A stretch of DNA of 64,000 nucleotides from Aphrophora alni (lineage: Eukaryota; Arthropoda; Insecta; Hemiptera; Aphrophoridae). This document shows, in pieces, positions 14,687-29,825 of this stretch (the first letter of the stretch is position 1; each line of letters begins with the position of its first letter). The notes beneath the pieces are model-generated. The model was given only the letters and a program-made list of their open reading frames with translations. It was not told the origin of the DNA and searched no databases. The stretch lies in assembly GCA_963513935.1 (NCBI GenBank), contig OY740770.1, forward strand, positions 87,083,267-87,147,266. Reading direction: 5' to 3'. The translations under genes and the position numbers were made by a program.

Positions 14687-16037
14687 TGCCTCTATTTTGA
14701 TCAATTTTACATGAAGTTGTTTAAAAGTCTATATATTAAGGCCACTATCCGGCTAAAATGTTTATTCTACAGTGATATAAAACATGAAAATTATCAGTTT
14801 ATTTTAAACCTTGTCATTCAAGTCTGTATTTTATCAATAAGCTTTACTTTTGTATATGTAAAATATTTTATAACAGTTTTGTGTAACATAAAGATCAAAC
14901 AAAGAAAACTAATTGAACAAATTATTATTATTTTTATATATAAATAATCACAAGAATATAAGCATTGACCGTATCATTAAAAACTTGATGGTAAAGAAAT
15001 ATTTTTATTTATTTTTCATATATGTTGAAATATATAAATTACATGAAACATCTGGATGTATTTATATATTTTATATAAATAGAACCTAGCCAATTTGTAA
15101 GAGTTTGGTCATTTTTCCCCCAAAACGATTGATTTGGTCACACAATTAAACTCCTAAAACTTCACAGATTTAGATACAGATTTCATACATAAATAGATGT
15201 AAGTAATGTAGTAAATACTGTGTAATGCATAAACCTTTTCAAACATATGCCAATAAATCCAACCACTAAACAAAACAAAGATATATTTGTCAAGTAACAA
15301 TTAATTACTTGAAAATGTCGAATTGAATATAAAACAATCAAAATGGTCATACTCCTATATCTCAAATTAACTTAAAGAATAGGGAAATGAAAGTTAAAAA
15401 ATTGCATGCAAAACATATTAATATTCAAAAAATATTTGGAAAATAGACAAATAAACCACGGCGACCAAAGCTAAATACTTCGGTTACTTGTCTATTTACC
15501 AAATCACAGCAAAATTGTAATTCTCTTTTTCTTCTTGTTCAGAAATTTGTTTCCTGTCATTATATTCACAGTTTAATAACAGCTGATATCAATTGCATAC
15601 GAACGTTTTTGAATAAACTAGTTTTCATTGTCGTTAATAAATATTGACCAATTTCTCCGTAACATCTTTAGGGTAGTTTTTTTATTAAAATTTAATCAAA
15701 ATTGATAATTAAAATGTTAAGAAATAGGAATTTTTTACTCTTGTCTTCCAATAGATATCAGAAGATATGGCAAATTTTAATAGACTTAATTAATAGACCA
15801 GAACATAATTGGTAAACGTTTTCCGCTCTGCAAATCTCTGTAAACAGACACACATTTTGTAAAATATAACTTTTAGAAATCCCGGATCATTACAAATTTA
15901 AATAGTTAAAAAAAAAATAGATTTATATGTTTTATCCATAAAGCATTTAAGTATGTGAGAAAGTAACGAGGTTATTTTCATGTTGAAAATCATTAAAAAA
16001 CACAGTCACTTTGTGTATTTCATTGTTCTAATTTTAG

Positions 16038-16084
16038 ATTTAAACATGGCTGCCGAGCTGTTTGATGTGATGTCTAGGCTACAG
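16038..16084 (+). CDS. candidate start-codon exon of the RGK gene
   Basis: A pyrimidine-rich acceptor ends at 16037. It is followed by TTAAACATGG context and an ATG at 16046 that reads MAAELFDVMSRLQ to a possible CAG|GTGGTT donor at 16085. The stretch is clearly more GC-rich than its surroundings. It ends in phase 0, so it can join 20272 in frame. A second possible donor at 16097 (GTAACG) also leaves phase 0. Against it: both donors are weak, the next coding exon is 4 kb away, and the in-frame reading continues to a stop at 16187-16189, so this could be a chance ORF. I do not recognise the peptide. Confidence 0.25.
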
Positions 16085-16514
16085 GTGGTTTCTATAGTAA
16101 CGGACTCTGATCTGTCTACCATAAACTTGACAACTGCCTCAGCTTATCTTTATTTATTAAATACACAGTTTATCACATTATATACATAGTTTAGTATTTT
16201 AATGTTCATTTTTAACAGTTTTATTAGTTTCATGAATTTGTATGTGTTCTACATATGTTTATATTCATAGCAGCAAAAATGGGAAACGCCCTTTCTCAGT
16301 GCTTTATTGAAACCCAGCTATTTTGTTGAAAATAATTGTGATCTCTTCCATCACAAAAACTTACTCCGCAACTTTATCCTCAATTCAATTACTTTAGGAA
16401 TTCCTATAAGAACATTAGCAGCGCTCTTTCAGTGTTTTGAACTGTATTTAAGACAAATATTTTTAAAAACTACGAAACGTGTTTATGTTAACACACTGTC
16501 TTTCTTCGTTTCAG

Positions 16515-16557
16515 GTTGTAGAATAAGTAGAATATAAACCAAACGAAGCGAGGCCAG
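16515..16557 (+). other. candidate non-coding (5' UTR) exon
   Basis: A strong acceptor (long pyrimidine tract ending TTTCAG at 16514) and a good donor (CCAG|GTAATA at 16558) bracket 43 bases. All three frames are closed by stops, so it can only be untranslated. It lies between the candidate start exon and the first supported coding exon, where alternative 5' exons of the RGK gene would be expected. This rests on splice signals alone and may be chance. Confidence 0.15.
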
Positions 16558-16799
16558 GTAATACCGTGGCAGGTTAACACAGTCTATATAAAACAAGCTG
16601 TACTGGTCGGTTAGATTTTATATTTAAGTCAATAACTATAACTATATGAAAGGGAGTAGTATTAATTTTCTCTAAAAGTTAGGAAGTAATTATATAAAAT
16701 GAAGAAAAGGGCATAAAATAAAGACCCCTAGCCCTTGAATATTATAATAGCGTCAAAGTTGAAATTGAACAAAAGTTGGTCAATAGAGACTTGATTGTA

Positions 16800-18058
16800 C
16801 ATATTAAAGAGTGTAACCCAAGACTACGTGAAAAATGTGTAGATCAAGCTAGGTCCCTCAGGATTGTCAAGCTCGAACTCATTATAATGATCCCTGAAGG
16901 TTTGGGGATTGGGCGCTTACATAATCGTCCTCAGTTCTCATCCTATTCCATACAACTGTAAATAATTAATTGTATTTTTTTAATAGGAGAAAATGTCATA
17001 ATGAGACAATCATGATTTATTTACATATAAAGCATAGGGTGGTAATTTTATTTTTGTGGCTCGCCCATTCATTTCTTGCTTTGGTTACGTAGATTGAAAC
17101 AATTAATTGTAAATATTAAAAATATTTAGAATTTTTTTAAGTGAACTGATGTGAGAATATTATTGTTAAAATATAGAATTAAATCTTCAAATTTAGACTA
17201 AATTAAATGATTTTAAGTTAAATTAATCAAAATATATACGCACTAAACCCCTCAATTATAGTGAGTATGAGTATGGCAAGCTGGATCTACGACTATCTTC
17301 ATGTAGTCTTGGGTTAGATCTCTTTATCAGGCCTCTCTATCGTTCTCTATGGTAATTTGTACTCTTTTCTTGTTATTTTTATACAAAGTGATTATGACAG
17401 AGAGGTTTCGCTTTAAACCAACTTGGATTAGCACAAAGAATGATAAAATAGGCCGCCGTTTTAATTATTTCTAAATTTCAATAAATACCTTGAGACTCAA
17501 AAAACTTACAATTGTATCTCTGTATGTTATTTTTATCAGCTATAGTGTTTACAGGTACAATAGGACTTTAGTATAATTTAACACAAAATACACTGTAAAC
17601 AAAACTTGGTCAAAACACGTGTTTACTATTAATTTACTATACTTATTATGGTCCTGAACTATAATTATGGTCCTGAAGTATTATAGATGCTGAACAAGTT
17701 AAAATGTATTTGTAAAGCTTATATAAACTGACAACTAATAATGTGAAATATTTCATTAGACAAATTTCTGATATAGATCGTTAAGCAGATATTTACTAAT
17801 TTTCCATTTAACAGTAGTAATAATTTTTATAGATTTTTATTTATTTTTAACCCTTTGTTTATTTGTTATAAGTTATTTATACGATTTTTTGCAGACGTTA
17901 TTTGAAAAATGGATATTCTCTTTTTATGATTTTAGATCTCTAAGTCGGATTTTTGTTAGATTTTCAATAAATGTAATTTAAACATGGGTGTGGCACTATG
18001 GGGTGAGGGACAATCTCGAAGGATCAAAGCTGGATCTACACCTTTTCTCAAAAGCTTT
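16800..18058. repeat. three-copy dispersed repeat in mixed orientation
   Basis: Copy A (16800-16885, plus) and copy B (17262-17340, minus) share TAACCCAAGACTAC exactly, with similarity over about 50 bp including GTAGATC.AGCT. Copy A and copy C (17995-18058, minus) share a GTGTAGATC.AGCT block followed by a TCC...GATTGTC block. A and B form an inverted pair about 450 bp apart. The 61-codon frame at 16776-16961 lies in copy A and is probably not a gene. Confidence 0.6.
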
Positions 18059-20271
18059 TGATTAAATTCTTTTTTTCATCTTTACAATCAGATCTGTCTT
18101 GATCAACTCTTGTTCCTTTCCGACCTTTCTTCCTTTTTTTTATAAGGTGAAGATTACCGATGGGATTTTACTTTTAAACAATAAGGAACTAAAAATTTAA
18201 TTTTGTATGTTAAAGTAGTCGTTTTTCCTTTTCAAATGAAGTAAAATTCGAACACAAGCAGTTTGAGCACTTATACATACTTTAAATTTCTTAATTTCTC
18301 TAATTTATGTAAACTGTATGTTTTTGTAGATCCCATGAGAACAACGGAAATTACCACTATTTTACGCATAGTGCGCACACAAGCTGTGTGTTATAATTAT
18401 TATTAGTATTACAATATTCCAAGTTTACACATATACTCTTGAAACGGATATTGGAAATGAAACATCTTATACCAAATATTGTCTCTATATGATAGAGGAA
18501 GTAAAGAACTTTAACATTGGTAAAATAAATAACATAGACTTAAGTGTGTTATTTAAATGCTAGAATATTTAAAGGGATCTCATATTACGTCATCATATTT
18601 CTAAAAGAAAACAAATTGCGCCACACTAAGTTACATTTGCCCAGAATGTTTAAAAATACAGTGGATAGTGTGGTATTTAATAATGATTATCAATATTTTA
18701 CATTTATTAGAAGAGAAAACTCAAGAAGTTGCAATATGTTCAACTAACTATACACACAAGTAACATAAGAAAGTGGCAAAATTTTATCCTGCTGATCGAT
18801 TATGCAGCAGCTGTAATCGTAATATAAATAATTTTATTTCAAAGATGTTGTATTTTGTTTCACAGTAGCTTATATCAAAACCGATTTCTTCTTCTAATAT
18901 AATTTACATTGTGATTTTAAAGTTTGGTAGCTTATTTATTCATCCTTGGAATGAAAATCTAATTTACTATGAGTAATCTGCGGACTGCGATTGGTGCTTA
19001 AATTTACATACCTCACCATGTGTGGCCTTTTTTGTATTGTTCAAACAGTTCGATAATAACACCCTTCCTAATATATAAATTACTATAGTCACGATTTCAA
19101 AATTCTTCAGTATTTTATAATTTAAATAAGTATTTAAGATGCTGTTTTTGCATAACAAAATGCAAGCATATAATTTTTTAAGTAGGCCTATGTGAAGAAA
19201 TTAAATTTTCTTTTAACTTGATAACCTTTCGTTTAAAAAAACTGAGAATATCTGGATGTCTTGATGTTTCTTGACCACAGCATAACACTAAACCAATTTC
19301 AGGCGTACTAGTAATTTATGAATTGTTTTGTTTGATGTTTCAATTTTCCTGTCAGATACAGAATTCAAAGATAAACCTAATATGAAGTTAAATTGATGAA
19401 AAAAAAGTATAAACTACAATATGCTTGTGTGGCTTTTTCATTTGAGACTGACAAAAGAATCAAGGTACGAAAAACACAATTTCATAAAAAATGTTTAATC
19501 TTATAAAAAAGTTGAAATTTAAAATTTTCATTTTTAATTCATGGTAAGTGATAAATAATAAATATTTTAAATTTACCTTTGCTTATCGTTAACTAACTAA
19601 ACTTACATGGAATTTAACCTTTCCTAACTATGAAAAAACTATTGAAATGTACGATTTAGATTTCTATCAATTTTACAAAAACAACTATTTCTGTCAACGG
19701 AAGACCCTAAAGAATATGGAAATTGTATTAATTCTTTTGGGAGTATGGTCATTGTAGAAGACCACGAGTAACAAACAACGGAAAACTCTCCCCATTTTTC
19801 CAACAAATAAACGGCATAACCGATTAGTGAGGAATTATCATTTTTAGGTCCAAATTCAAGAATCGGAATTCTTAGTTAACAATTTAGTTAAAGTAGAAAA
19901 TTAATAGTGACAACAGTATAATCGGTTCAGTCATTTAAGTTGTACATATGCAACAATTTAACAAATGTTTAAATTTCCGGACACCGATAACCTATTTTCA
20001 CTAATATATATAGTAAATACAATCATTAATTTTTTTTTTTTCGTAAAATGTTTACGATATTTTTAACAAGCAAATAGAAAAATGTAACTGTTTTCACAAA
20101 TGTCAAACAAATTCTCTTTTAAATAACATTTCACAATCTTATGACAGCTAGTATTTAATTTTACATAAACTGCAACCAACAGCTGATTATTTTCGTATTG
20201 GGTCTATTAGCTGATAATTATTATGTACCGATGGGTAAATGTTTAGGGTATATTGATCTATCGATCAACAG
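18059..20271. other. AT-rich non-coding region upstream of the first supported RGK exon
   Basis: No coding match. It would be intronic if the start exon lies further left. One TAGGCCTA octamer occurs at 19183. Confidence 0.6.
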
Positions 20272-20388
20272 CGTGAACGAAGACGTCAGGAGGAGCGTTC
20301 GAGGATAAGGGCACGAGGGTATTATTGGCGAGTTGGAGCTCCCAATAATACAAGCTGTAGTAGCGGCTTTTGCAGAACAACAGAAAGG
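20272..20388 (+). CDS. Rgk: RGK gene, upstream coding exon (basic N-terminal segment)
   Basis: The frame gives 39 codons rich in Arg and Glu ([19 protein letters not shown] at the start), then a Ser/Thr/Cys-rich end. The composition is protein-like and unlike the AT-rich surroundings. An AG at 20270-20271 serves as acceptor, with a weak pyrimidine tract. An upstream in-frame TGA at 20254-20256 and the lack of an in-frame ATG mean the exon must be spliced in. The donor AAAGG|GTGAGC at 20389 leaves phase 0, which matches the phase-0 start of the next exon. The segment corresponds to the poorly conserved N-terminal extension of RGK proteins. I saw no homology beyond composition, so support comes from phase, splice sites and coding-like content. 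Confidence 0.6.
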
Positions 20389-21996
20389 GTGAGCAAATAG
20401 ACAAAGTATCAACACGTATAATCATCAAAGTAAATATATTAAATTCATTTCTTTAAATAGCTGGAACTATTCTGGGTTCATCATTTTGAATATATATATA
20501 TGTTAAAGATTTCTATTTGTTATTTAAATAGTTGAGTGAGTTAGGGAGATATGTTAATTCAGTTTAAAGTAATATTTGGAAAGTAATAATTGTAAAATAA
20601 TATAAAGTATAGTATTCATTAACGCAAAAACACTGAACCACTGATTGAAAAGAACCCAATCCTAATAAATGAATGTATGTATGTTGTATGTATGTATGTA
20701 TGTATGTATGTATGTATGTATGTATGTATGTATGTATGTATGTATGTTTAATGTATGTTGAAAAATATTTAAAAGAATATATTATTAAGAAAACATAAAT
20801 AATAAAATGAAAGTATTTTTTTATATTGTTCATTTCATATATGCCATAAATAACCACTAATAAATAAATCGTCAGAGACACAAAATAATAGAAATTGACA
20901 ATAAATTCTTGAGTAAAAAACTCATGTTCTAAGAGCTTTGTTTAAGTAATCGGTAAATAAAAATATTTTGCCATAAACGGTATGTTTAATTTTTTTAAAG
21001 TTAGGTTGAGTTATTCTCAATATTTAACAATTCATGTATTTAATTTTTTAAAGAATACTTTTGGCTTTAACATTCGAAATTTTCATCGTGATGGCTCAAT
21101 TTTTCGAAACGTTATTTACGCTTATAAAAATATTGAAATTTTACATTTTATTAAAATATTTCGAAATTTTTAGTTCGGTAGTTATTGTTATTCTTTACAA
21201 AGAAAATATTAGTTTTGATTCATTACAATTTTTAGAAAATTTATAGAGAGAAAAATTACTTTTCAACAAGTTTTCCTAATTTTCACGAGAGTGTACGGGT
21301 ATACTGTGAACGTATCCTAAATACTTACCATTTATAAAATAATCACATAAATTGTACTAAATTAATTTTCATGAATATGTGTCTAATTAATATAGAAGTA
21401 CTGTAACTGATTTTGTTGACAGATTTAATAACTTATTCTGGTATTTTGTTTCAGCCAATGTTAGGACAGATTAAGAAAGGAGGATTTGATCCAGATCCAG
21501 ATTTTTACCGCCTTCGAAGTTTCTCCATTACACCTAATGGTATCTGCAATTTAGGAGACTCTTTTCGTTCCCGACGGTCAAAATCTATCAGTTCCGTTAA
21601 CTCCACTGGTTCCAGTAATAGTGGAGTAACCATTTGCAATCGCGATAGGATACCAAGGTAATGAAATAACTGTATTTTGTATGGTATAATATCAAGTTAT
21701 TTTACACACGGTGTTTCCTTAATTAGTTGAAAGTAGTTAAAATGTTCGTATTAAATATTTATGAAGTTTTGCAAAAATTCCATTTTTGTTACCATTTGTA
21801 ATTCACAAAATGTTAGGGTACAGCTTTTGACTAGTTCTTTCAATTCAATATTATATTTACTTTATTTGTTTATTTCAATTTTTTTAAATAATCAGTTTTC
21901 TCATATGTCAAAAACTACGTTAATAATGATGATGAAACTTATACTGTAAAACTATTTCTTAGGCTTTACCTACTTATATTTATTTACACACTAATA

Positions 21997-22027
<31 letters not shown>

Positions 22028-25000
22028 AACTTTTTAAAAGTCTAAATTGACAAGTCAAAAAACACATATTTTACACAGACACATAACATACATAGCGTAA
22101 ATACATAACTTAAATTATATATAAAAAATATATGTTAATATTCTTTGTAAATACCCAGTTACGTTTCAATATCTTGGACAAGTTTATTAAGCAGCAAAAT
22201 CAGTCAAACCGTTCTAAACAACAACGGGAATTTTTATTTATTTGGACAAATAACTCAATAAATTTAAGACTCTAAGCTGTAAGATTACTCTGGTCGTCAA
22301 CTTTGAATAATTTTACTTTTAAAATTCTAATATCTCATAGTTAACTATCTAATCTATGCAAATTAAACATACACAAAATTTTTTTAATGATATTTTTTGT
22401 TTGTTTTGTAGTAACGTAACACACAATACACTAAATTAGTTTTAAATTAATAGATTTCAGTTTTGTAAATAATGTCATTAGCCCCCATATCTTAACAATA
22501 AGAAGTTAAATTTATATATATAACTTCAGATTTTAACCCCCACTCTATTCAAAGTTAAATATAAAACTTAAAATAAAAGATCAAAAGTTATGTTAGTAAG
22601 TATTCACTATACGATAGTGAACATGTGAAAATTTACTACCTTAACACGTCAGCTATTTCGCAGAATGATCTGTTTGGCTATAATATACAACTACAGAAAA
22701 CCATAAATTTTCTCTTAAATACATCCCTAGGGTACATTGTTTTGGGAACACGTATCTCTCACGTCAGCACTTTAAGATGTGTGCAGTAGGCTATTATTTA
22801 CTAAACTTTATCGACTTTTATTAGACAGTCCATTGAAAGGTATATTTCATGTTTATTTCTAGTTACAGCTTTCAAATATGTACTCTAGGTTATATCTCAC
22901 TCAAATTTGGTTTTTTTGGAACACATTAAAATCACATATATGCAGTTTATATCAACTGTATCATGGTAGTTAAGGAGAGGTAGTATAAATCTATAAGTCT
23001 ATATTTCTCACAGTATGAAATGTCAAAGTAGCTATTTTTATGAAGCTTTTAAGGAAACTGGATATCTCGAAATAATCTTTTTCAAAGGAAAATCAAATAT
23101 TCTAAGGAATAGAATGAGTGAATCTCTCTTAGATACCACAAAGAATTTAGCATTCTGCTTACATGATAGGACGCTATTCAAAAGCAGATCTCATTCTTAG
23201 TATTACTTACTATACCCAGATCGGTAAACTCTTCAAAAAGAGTACACAGGTTTCCTGTTTAAAAGATGATAAAACTGTTTCAAAATAAAATTTTAGACAT
23301 TTTCTGAGCCTTTTACTTGTAATATTTAATGAATAATAAAATCTAATTTTATTGGAATACATGACAAAAATTGAACAAAAATTTCACTTTAAAAAGCAAT
23401 TATTGTGGTAATTTATTTCCGAGGTTAGGTTTTTAAATACTTTAAAAAAAAAGTTGTAACTCTTTCAATTTGTATAGTACAACATGGTTTTGATATCATT
23501 TGATCCACATTTTTAGTTTTATAAAATATCGTTTAAAGTTTAAAAAACAATTTAATAGATAATCTCTAAAACCACCAAATCAATTTCCACTTTCTTTTAT
23601 ACACTGCGTTCTAGATTTATTTTAATTGATCGATATCTCATGACTAGGAATTTTCGTAAGATATTAATTAACAAATATGTTTTGTTTGTGTTAAAGGGCT
23701 ACGTTAGAATCAAACTTATGCGAATTCCTATAGCCAATGTTGAAAAACAATGTACAATGGAATTTTGATTACGTCAGTAAATTTATTATAATAATGTTTC
23801 AAGGCTGATAAAAACCTACTTCCAAAATTTTAATAAAATTGGTTCATACATTTAAGTTCTTTTTTTAATGTTCAATGGCTAAGTTTCAATTTCTCTTCGT
23901 ATTTCTATTAATTACTTTTGTTTTGGTTCTTGGAAGTAAAGCTAAAGCTAAATTTTGTGGAGGTTTTTATCTACGCCATGTATTCCTAATCGTGATGAAA
24001 ATAATTTTTTTTAGGTACTCGATTAAAAAAATAAAATAAAGCAAGTACAAATCTTGTTTAGAAATTAGATCTGCAGAGACTATTAGAAATGGGAGGCCAA
24101 CCTTTTTTTTAAGACTGGTTAGGTGTCACTATTTTTCTTAGAGGTGATGATTACTACCCTTTCTATGTATTTCACTACAAAAAGTAAATCTAAAATTTAA
24201 CAACATATTTTCTCTAATTTTTTGGATAATATTAAAGTTATAAAATTTAAAATGGATCATATTTTAGGTCAGTTTAATAAACAATTTAATAGTTTTGAGT
24301 TTCAAAAAAAAAAAAATTAAAAATAAATTTCCAATATTTAATTTTGTGGGATTCGAAAATTACGTACGTGTAAAACAATATTAAATAAGAATTCAATTAT
24401 AAAAAATGAATGGATGTTAAATTGTAATTAAAAACTGATGATTAATGCACATATTTTTACCTACACCTCGAAAACAGTTTTAACCCAGCGTTACATATAA
24501 TACTACTTACCTCATAAACACGAATTTTTTAATCAATTGAGCCTAGAGTTTTAGAAATAGAGCGTATTATTCGTTTTTCATTATCCATCCTTGGGCGATT
24601 TAATTCAAAATTTAAGCTGACTGTGAATAAAAAAGATCTGTTTCATTAAATAATGTAGATAAATTATAACATTTGGTAAAATAATTGTATCATTCATTAT
24701 CCACGATAAAAATACCCAAGCCAAACAAACAAACGCCATTAAAAGAAATATTTATTAGATGTGTTATTTAGTGTCTCAAAATGTCGCTAGAAATTGACTA
24801 CAATATATAAAAATATTGTTTTAATAAAATGGTACAAAAATAACGCCAGAGAATTTAAAAAAAAATTATTTCAAAATATCCATCAAAAATTGCATAATTT
24901 TTATTAGATTTTTTCTCATATTAGAAAAAACTTATATTTGCAATCTTTAAAAATTCATCTTAAAATTGTTTCAGTAATGCATCGCAGATGAGCACCAGTC

Positions 25001-27872
25001 TTAACGAAGACGATCCAATACCCCCACCGTCTTTCAAGGTTGCGCTTTTAGGAGCGTCTGGCGTTGGTAAAACCGCTTTAACGTACCAATTTACCACTTC
25101 TGAATACATATGTGCCTACGATACCTCTTTGGGTGAGTAAAAAACTAAAATAACTTAGTTTACCTAAATATAATTGAACTAGAAGAGACAATTCCTATCA
25201 AAGATATAAGAGTAGTGAATAAATTATTGAAATTGGAATATATTTCGATCTGAAAGATAATTTTCGATCGTAAATGAATAAATATAGTTATAGGTAATAT
25301 ATTGACCCAGTAATATACAAGGGATGTTGAAGCACCTTTTGATAATCCAGATGCCAAAGAATCGACATGTAAGACATACATTTAGTTGTCTAAATTCTTC
25401 ATAGTAGAGATCGTAATTGATCTTTTTTTTTACCATAAAAATCTCTTTTTGGACTCATACTTTGTGAGTTAAGTATCAAATAAAAGTGTATCTCTTTATA
25501 AACTAAAAATGATTTAAAAATATACAATTTGTTATTAACAGTGGGGTATAGAAACATTAAAAAGTTCTGATTAAAAAACAAAATTAATTAATAAAGTAGC
25601 TTCAAATTATAGGACATGAGATAAAAATATCGAGACTGCTTGACTCTCCTATTACAGACAGAAAAACTGCTAACTGACAAAATGTTTAGGGCAAAGAGTA
25701 AATAGGAAAGAGCAAAACTCTGGGCTGATGAAAATAACTTGGCGGAAGGCACAGCAAGATCTACTTCCCAACAGAACATTTTAACTTTGAATGAAATGGT
25801 GCTGTTAATAGAATAAATAAATATTAGAAAGAAAATCTGGTAGTAGTGTTGCTACTGTAGGTGCTTAAATACTTTTAACAGACATATTCCTGATAGATTT
25901 TGGTTTTGATTATATTTGTATAATATTTTTAAAATAATTAAAAATCCTGATTTAATTCAAAACAGTGTTTTAAAACAAAATCATATTTCCCAATTTATTG
26001 AATAGATAAATTTCTTGCAAAACATTTATTTCGTGAGTAAAAACTAGAGCTAGAAAGTAAAAATCCCCACTAAGATGTAACTTACCCAACCCGTGATTAA
26101 CAGTGATTGTACCAGTTAGTAAACAACGTTCTCATGAAAATTTGAAAACATGTTGTTTTTAAATTCCAAAATGACTAGCGCTTAAAATTAGTTTGACTTT
26201 GGTTTATACATATATTTCATTTTATAGATACTCACTTTGTAGAGTTTTGAAATCAGCATATGATGCTCATAAGACTTTTCTAATATAAATACTGATAATT
26301 TATAGTTAAAATATATTTTGAAATGTTGGTAACACAACCTAAATACTTAGGCAAAAAGTGTTTTGGTATGATATCAATTAGTGTTTAAAACTATAACTCA
26401 TACATATTTGTTCCGACTAAGTTTGAATACGTAATGTTACCCGCTAACGTGAGAAATTCACATCATGTCGCCAGAAAACAACTGGTGACAAATTCCATAA
26501 AATAATAAGATTTTTGATCTGACTGTTAGTTATAAATATGAGAAATTATGTAACAAATACTTTATTGTTGCTCATACTGTCCATATAACAGATCATACGT
26601 GTAAGCCAACTATCAGGTTTACAATAAAGCACAAAAATTGTTAAAGGTGAGACAAAAATGTAAGAAACCAAGCTTAATGAATTCTTGAGATCTGAGCACA
26701 TTGAGTTGTTTGTTAGTTAGCTACTGGCCACTCACTTTCCCCCACTTCTAGTTTTAACTATATATACGTAAGGTATGGCCAACATACACTAAGTACATGT
26801 TTGCTTGTAGTTGTAGTAAGCAAATTGTTGCTGTAAAACAAATTTCAAAGAGTTGTTTTCACCCCTAGTTATCAAATTTAAAAAATATATTTCATATTAC
26901 TAAAATAGTTTCCCATATTATGTTGTCTGTTGAGTAGAATGAACCTAGGGATTCGTTGACTTTACAAATTATAGAATGAGCTGAATGCTACAGTGCTAGA
27001 GAATATTTTGTTTCCATTTGATTATTTTTATCTTTACAGATACGGAATAAAAGGTATTGAAATACAATATTGAAAAATGGTAATAACTGTGCACGCTTTC
27101 AAAAATTGTGCTGTATTTTATCCGTATGTTATTATTTTATTTGAAGTGGTGTAAAAACACTATTCCTGTTTAAAGATATCTTTAAATTAATAATATCCTA
27201 CAGTTAGGAAATAATTAAAAATAAAATCTCTTATGGTATTCATTTAAACATTTAGCATTTCGAATCCTGAATATTTTGTAATAACAATCCAAGATGACCT
27301 ATGTTAAATAATTTTGATTTTACTAAGCGGCCATAATAAATTCAGGACGACGACGCGAAAGTTTAAAATGGAACTTCATTAATTGATTTATCTTTGATTT
27401 ACAAGGTCTTTGATAAACTTTGTAAAAGAGCCGTCACTAGGATTTATATTTAAAATGGTGACATGATCGCTCTAAAATGTAGACTAACAAGAATTCCATA
27501 GAAATTGGTGTAACTGATTTTAAGGATAACTGGTAGTTGTGAAGGATCAATTTAAGCCTGGTAGTACTGAAACATAGGTTTTCTGTGACATTGAAGTTTT
27601 AGGTTTAATTACATAATGCTGTAATAATCCTATACTCTAACAAATCGATTTGTTGACGGAACAAAAATAAATAAGTCTTTAGTGCTAGGCATACAATTTT
27701 ATAGATATTGTACGTCTGATCTCCAGACATAGTAAGAAGCAATTTACTACAATAGGCAATGTACATCCGAACATATGATTATCACACTCCAACATTAATA
27801 GTTTCATGCCAATATCGTTGATTAATTGGAACGAATAACATAAATTTACTCAATATAGGCTTTGAATTAGAC

Positions 27873-27928
<56 letters not shown>

Positions 27929-29770
27929 ATATGTATATTCATCCAAAATTTATTCTCTTCACTTTCATTTTACATAAAATGACAACTTTAATATGGTCAT
28001 AAAGAATATCACCTTCGTTCAGAATTTCATGGCTAAAATTCACAGTGGAAAATGTTGAAGTAGATTCCTTAAATGAAAATAAGTAACAAACGTCTCACAA
28101 ATATCTGACAAAAAACAATCTCCGTATATCGGTCTGCTTGTGTTTTTTTTCTAAACATATTTATATTTTCTAAAATGAAGATATCTATATTTATTTTATA
28201 TTTGCTATTTAAGTTTATTTGAAATGTAACGTTTTCCCAATGTTATTTACATAACCTAACCTTACCTAATAAGACTATATTTTGTACTTGTTAAAATGGC
28301 GGCCATTTACTATTTTTATCGTCAAATATATCAAAACCAAATAAATTTTTACAAAACTTGAAAGTTACAAAATATTGTTGACACCAAATGACACACTATG
28401 ATAGTTTTCCTATTTACTCAAAGACCAATTATAACCAAGTTATCGATCAAAATATCAATTTTTAACTACCGTGTAATTTACTCTAACACATAAAAGCTTA
28501 TGATTAGAGTATTTGTTCCAAGTGTAACATTTATTCACCAATACCTGCAATGATAAACTTCTGCTTATTGTGGTTAAGTAATTGTTTTTTATCGAAATTT
28601 GGGTTTTCCTTTAATCTACAATATTTATATTTTTGCAAAATTATTAGCTTGCGAGATATTGAGTGCTGAAAGTTTTAAATAGTAACCATTTTGGAAATGT
28701 GCAGAAAGAAGTGCGTTTAAGTATTTTGGTAAATGGTTTCAGAGTCAAATCTAGACTCAGTATCACATTCATTTCTAGAGCTATAAATTTGTTTATTTAA
28801 AAATAAAAAATACAAGACAAATTTAAACGAAGCGTGTTTATAGAAAATTTGTTGCTTATTTTTAATAAGAGACACCATGCTCGAATTTTCTCTATGTATT
28901 TCTAATCTACAAATGAAGACTTTTAAATTAATATCTGATTATATTCCTAAAATACAAATTCAAAATGAAACTTTTAAAATATAATATATGAGCTAAAATA
29001 TTATAGATTTGTGCCAAAACGAAAGAAATTTTTACATTTAGTAGTTTGGGTACAATTTCTGACAGACACTACATATTTATAAATGAGAGTTTCAAAAGAC
29101 CTCTAAAAATGCACTAAAATATGAAGTGTGTAGGTATTGATAATGGTGGATTATTATCGGAACAAATTGTTATACGTGTTGAACTATCTACTTATTTCCC
29201 ATATGTGCTTTGACATATGTCCATATGTGCATTCACCCCATTTGATTGAAACCATTAAATTTACCCCGGGCATTTTACGTGATATTTAAATTGTTGTTAT
29301 TTTGAGCATACCATAAAATATTTGGGGTAGGCCTATATGCATAAATAAATAAAAAATCTTCATGATCTGACATAACACTTTCATTTAAATACCGTTCAAT
29401 AGGAGTCTAAATTATAAGTGAAGTTTGGGTTACTGGCTAAAAAATGAAAGGATCCTCAACCGATGGAATTGAAACTTCATATGAAAATAAATGATGATTT
29501 TTTATAATTAGTTTATGGGTCGGCAGAAGTTATCATATTTCATAGATTACAAAAGTTTTCCCGCTTTTACTTTAAATGTAAATTCCTCAATACATGGTTC
29601 CACTACAAAGCAGATTGTTTTGTCATTCTTTATCCGATTATATTTCAAGTGATTTCACTTGACAAATAATTAAATTCCAAACCATCCTTTTACTGTTTTT
29701 ATATCGTCATTATTTATTTCACAAAATTCTCTCCAACTTAGTCTCATATATAATAACTTATATAATATTA

Positions 29771-29825
<55 letters not shown>

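Noticed and set aside
16270..16330. Short frame starting MGNALSQC, a possible acylation signal
   Set aside because: It stops after 16 codons and no good donor precedes the stop.
20221..20415. Minus-strand 64-codon frame
   Set aside because: It is the reverse of the supported plus-strand RGK exon.
20564..20881. 105-codon minus-strand frame with His/Thr/Tyr/Ile repeats
   Set aside because: It spans the ATGT microsatellite, and the flanks are ordinary AT-rich intron.
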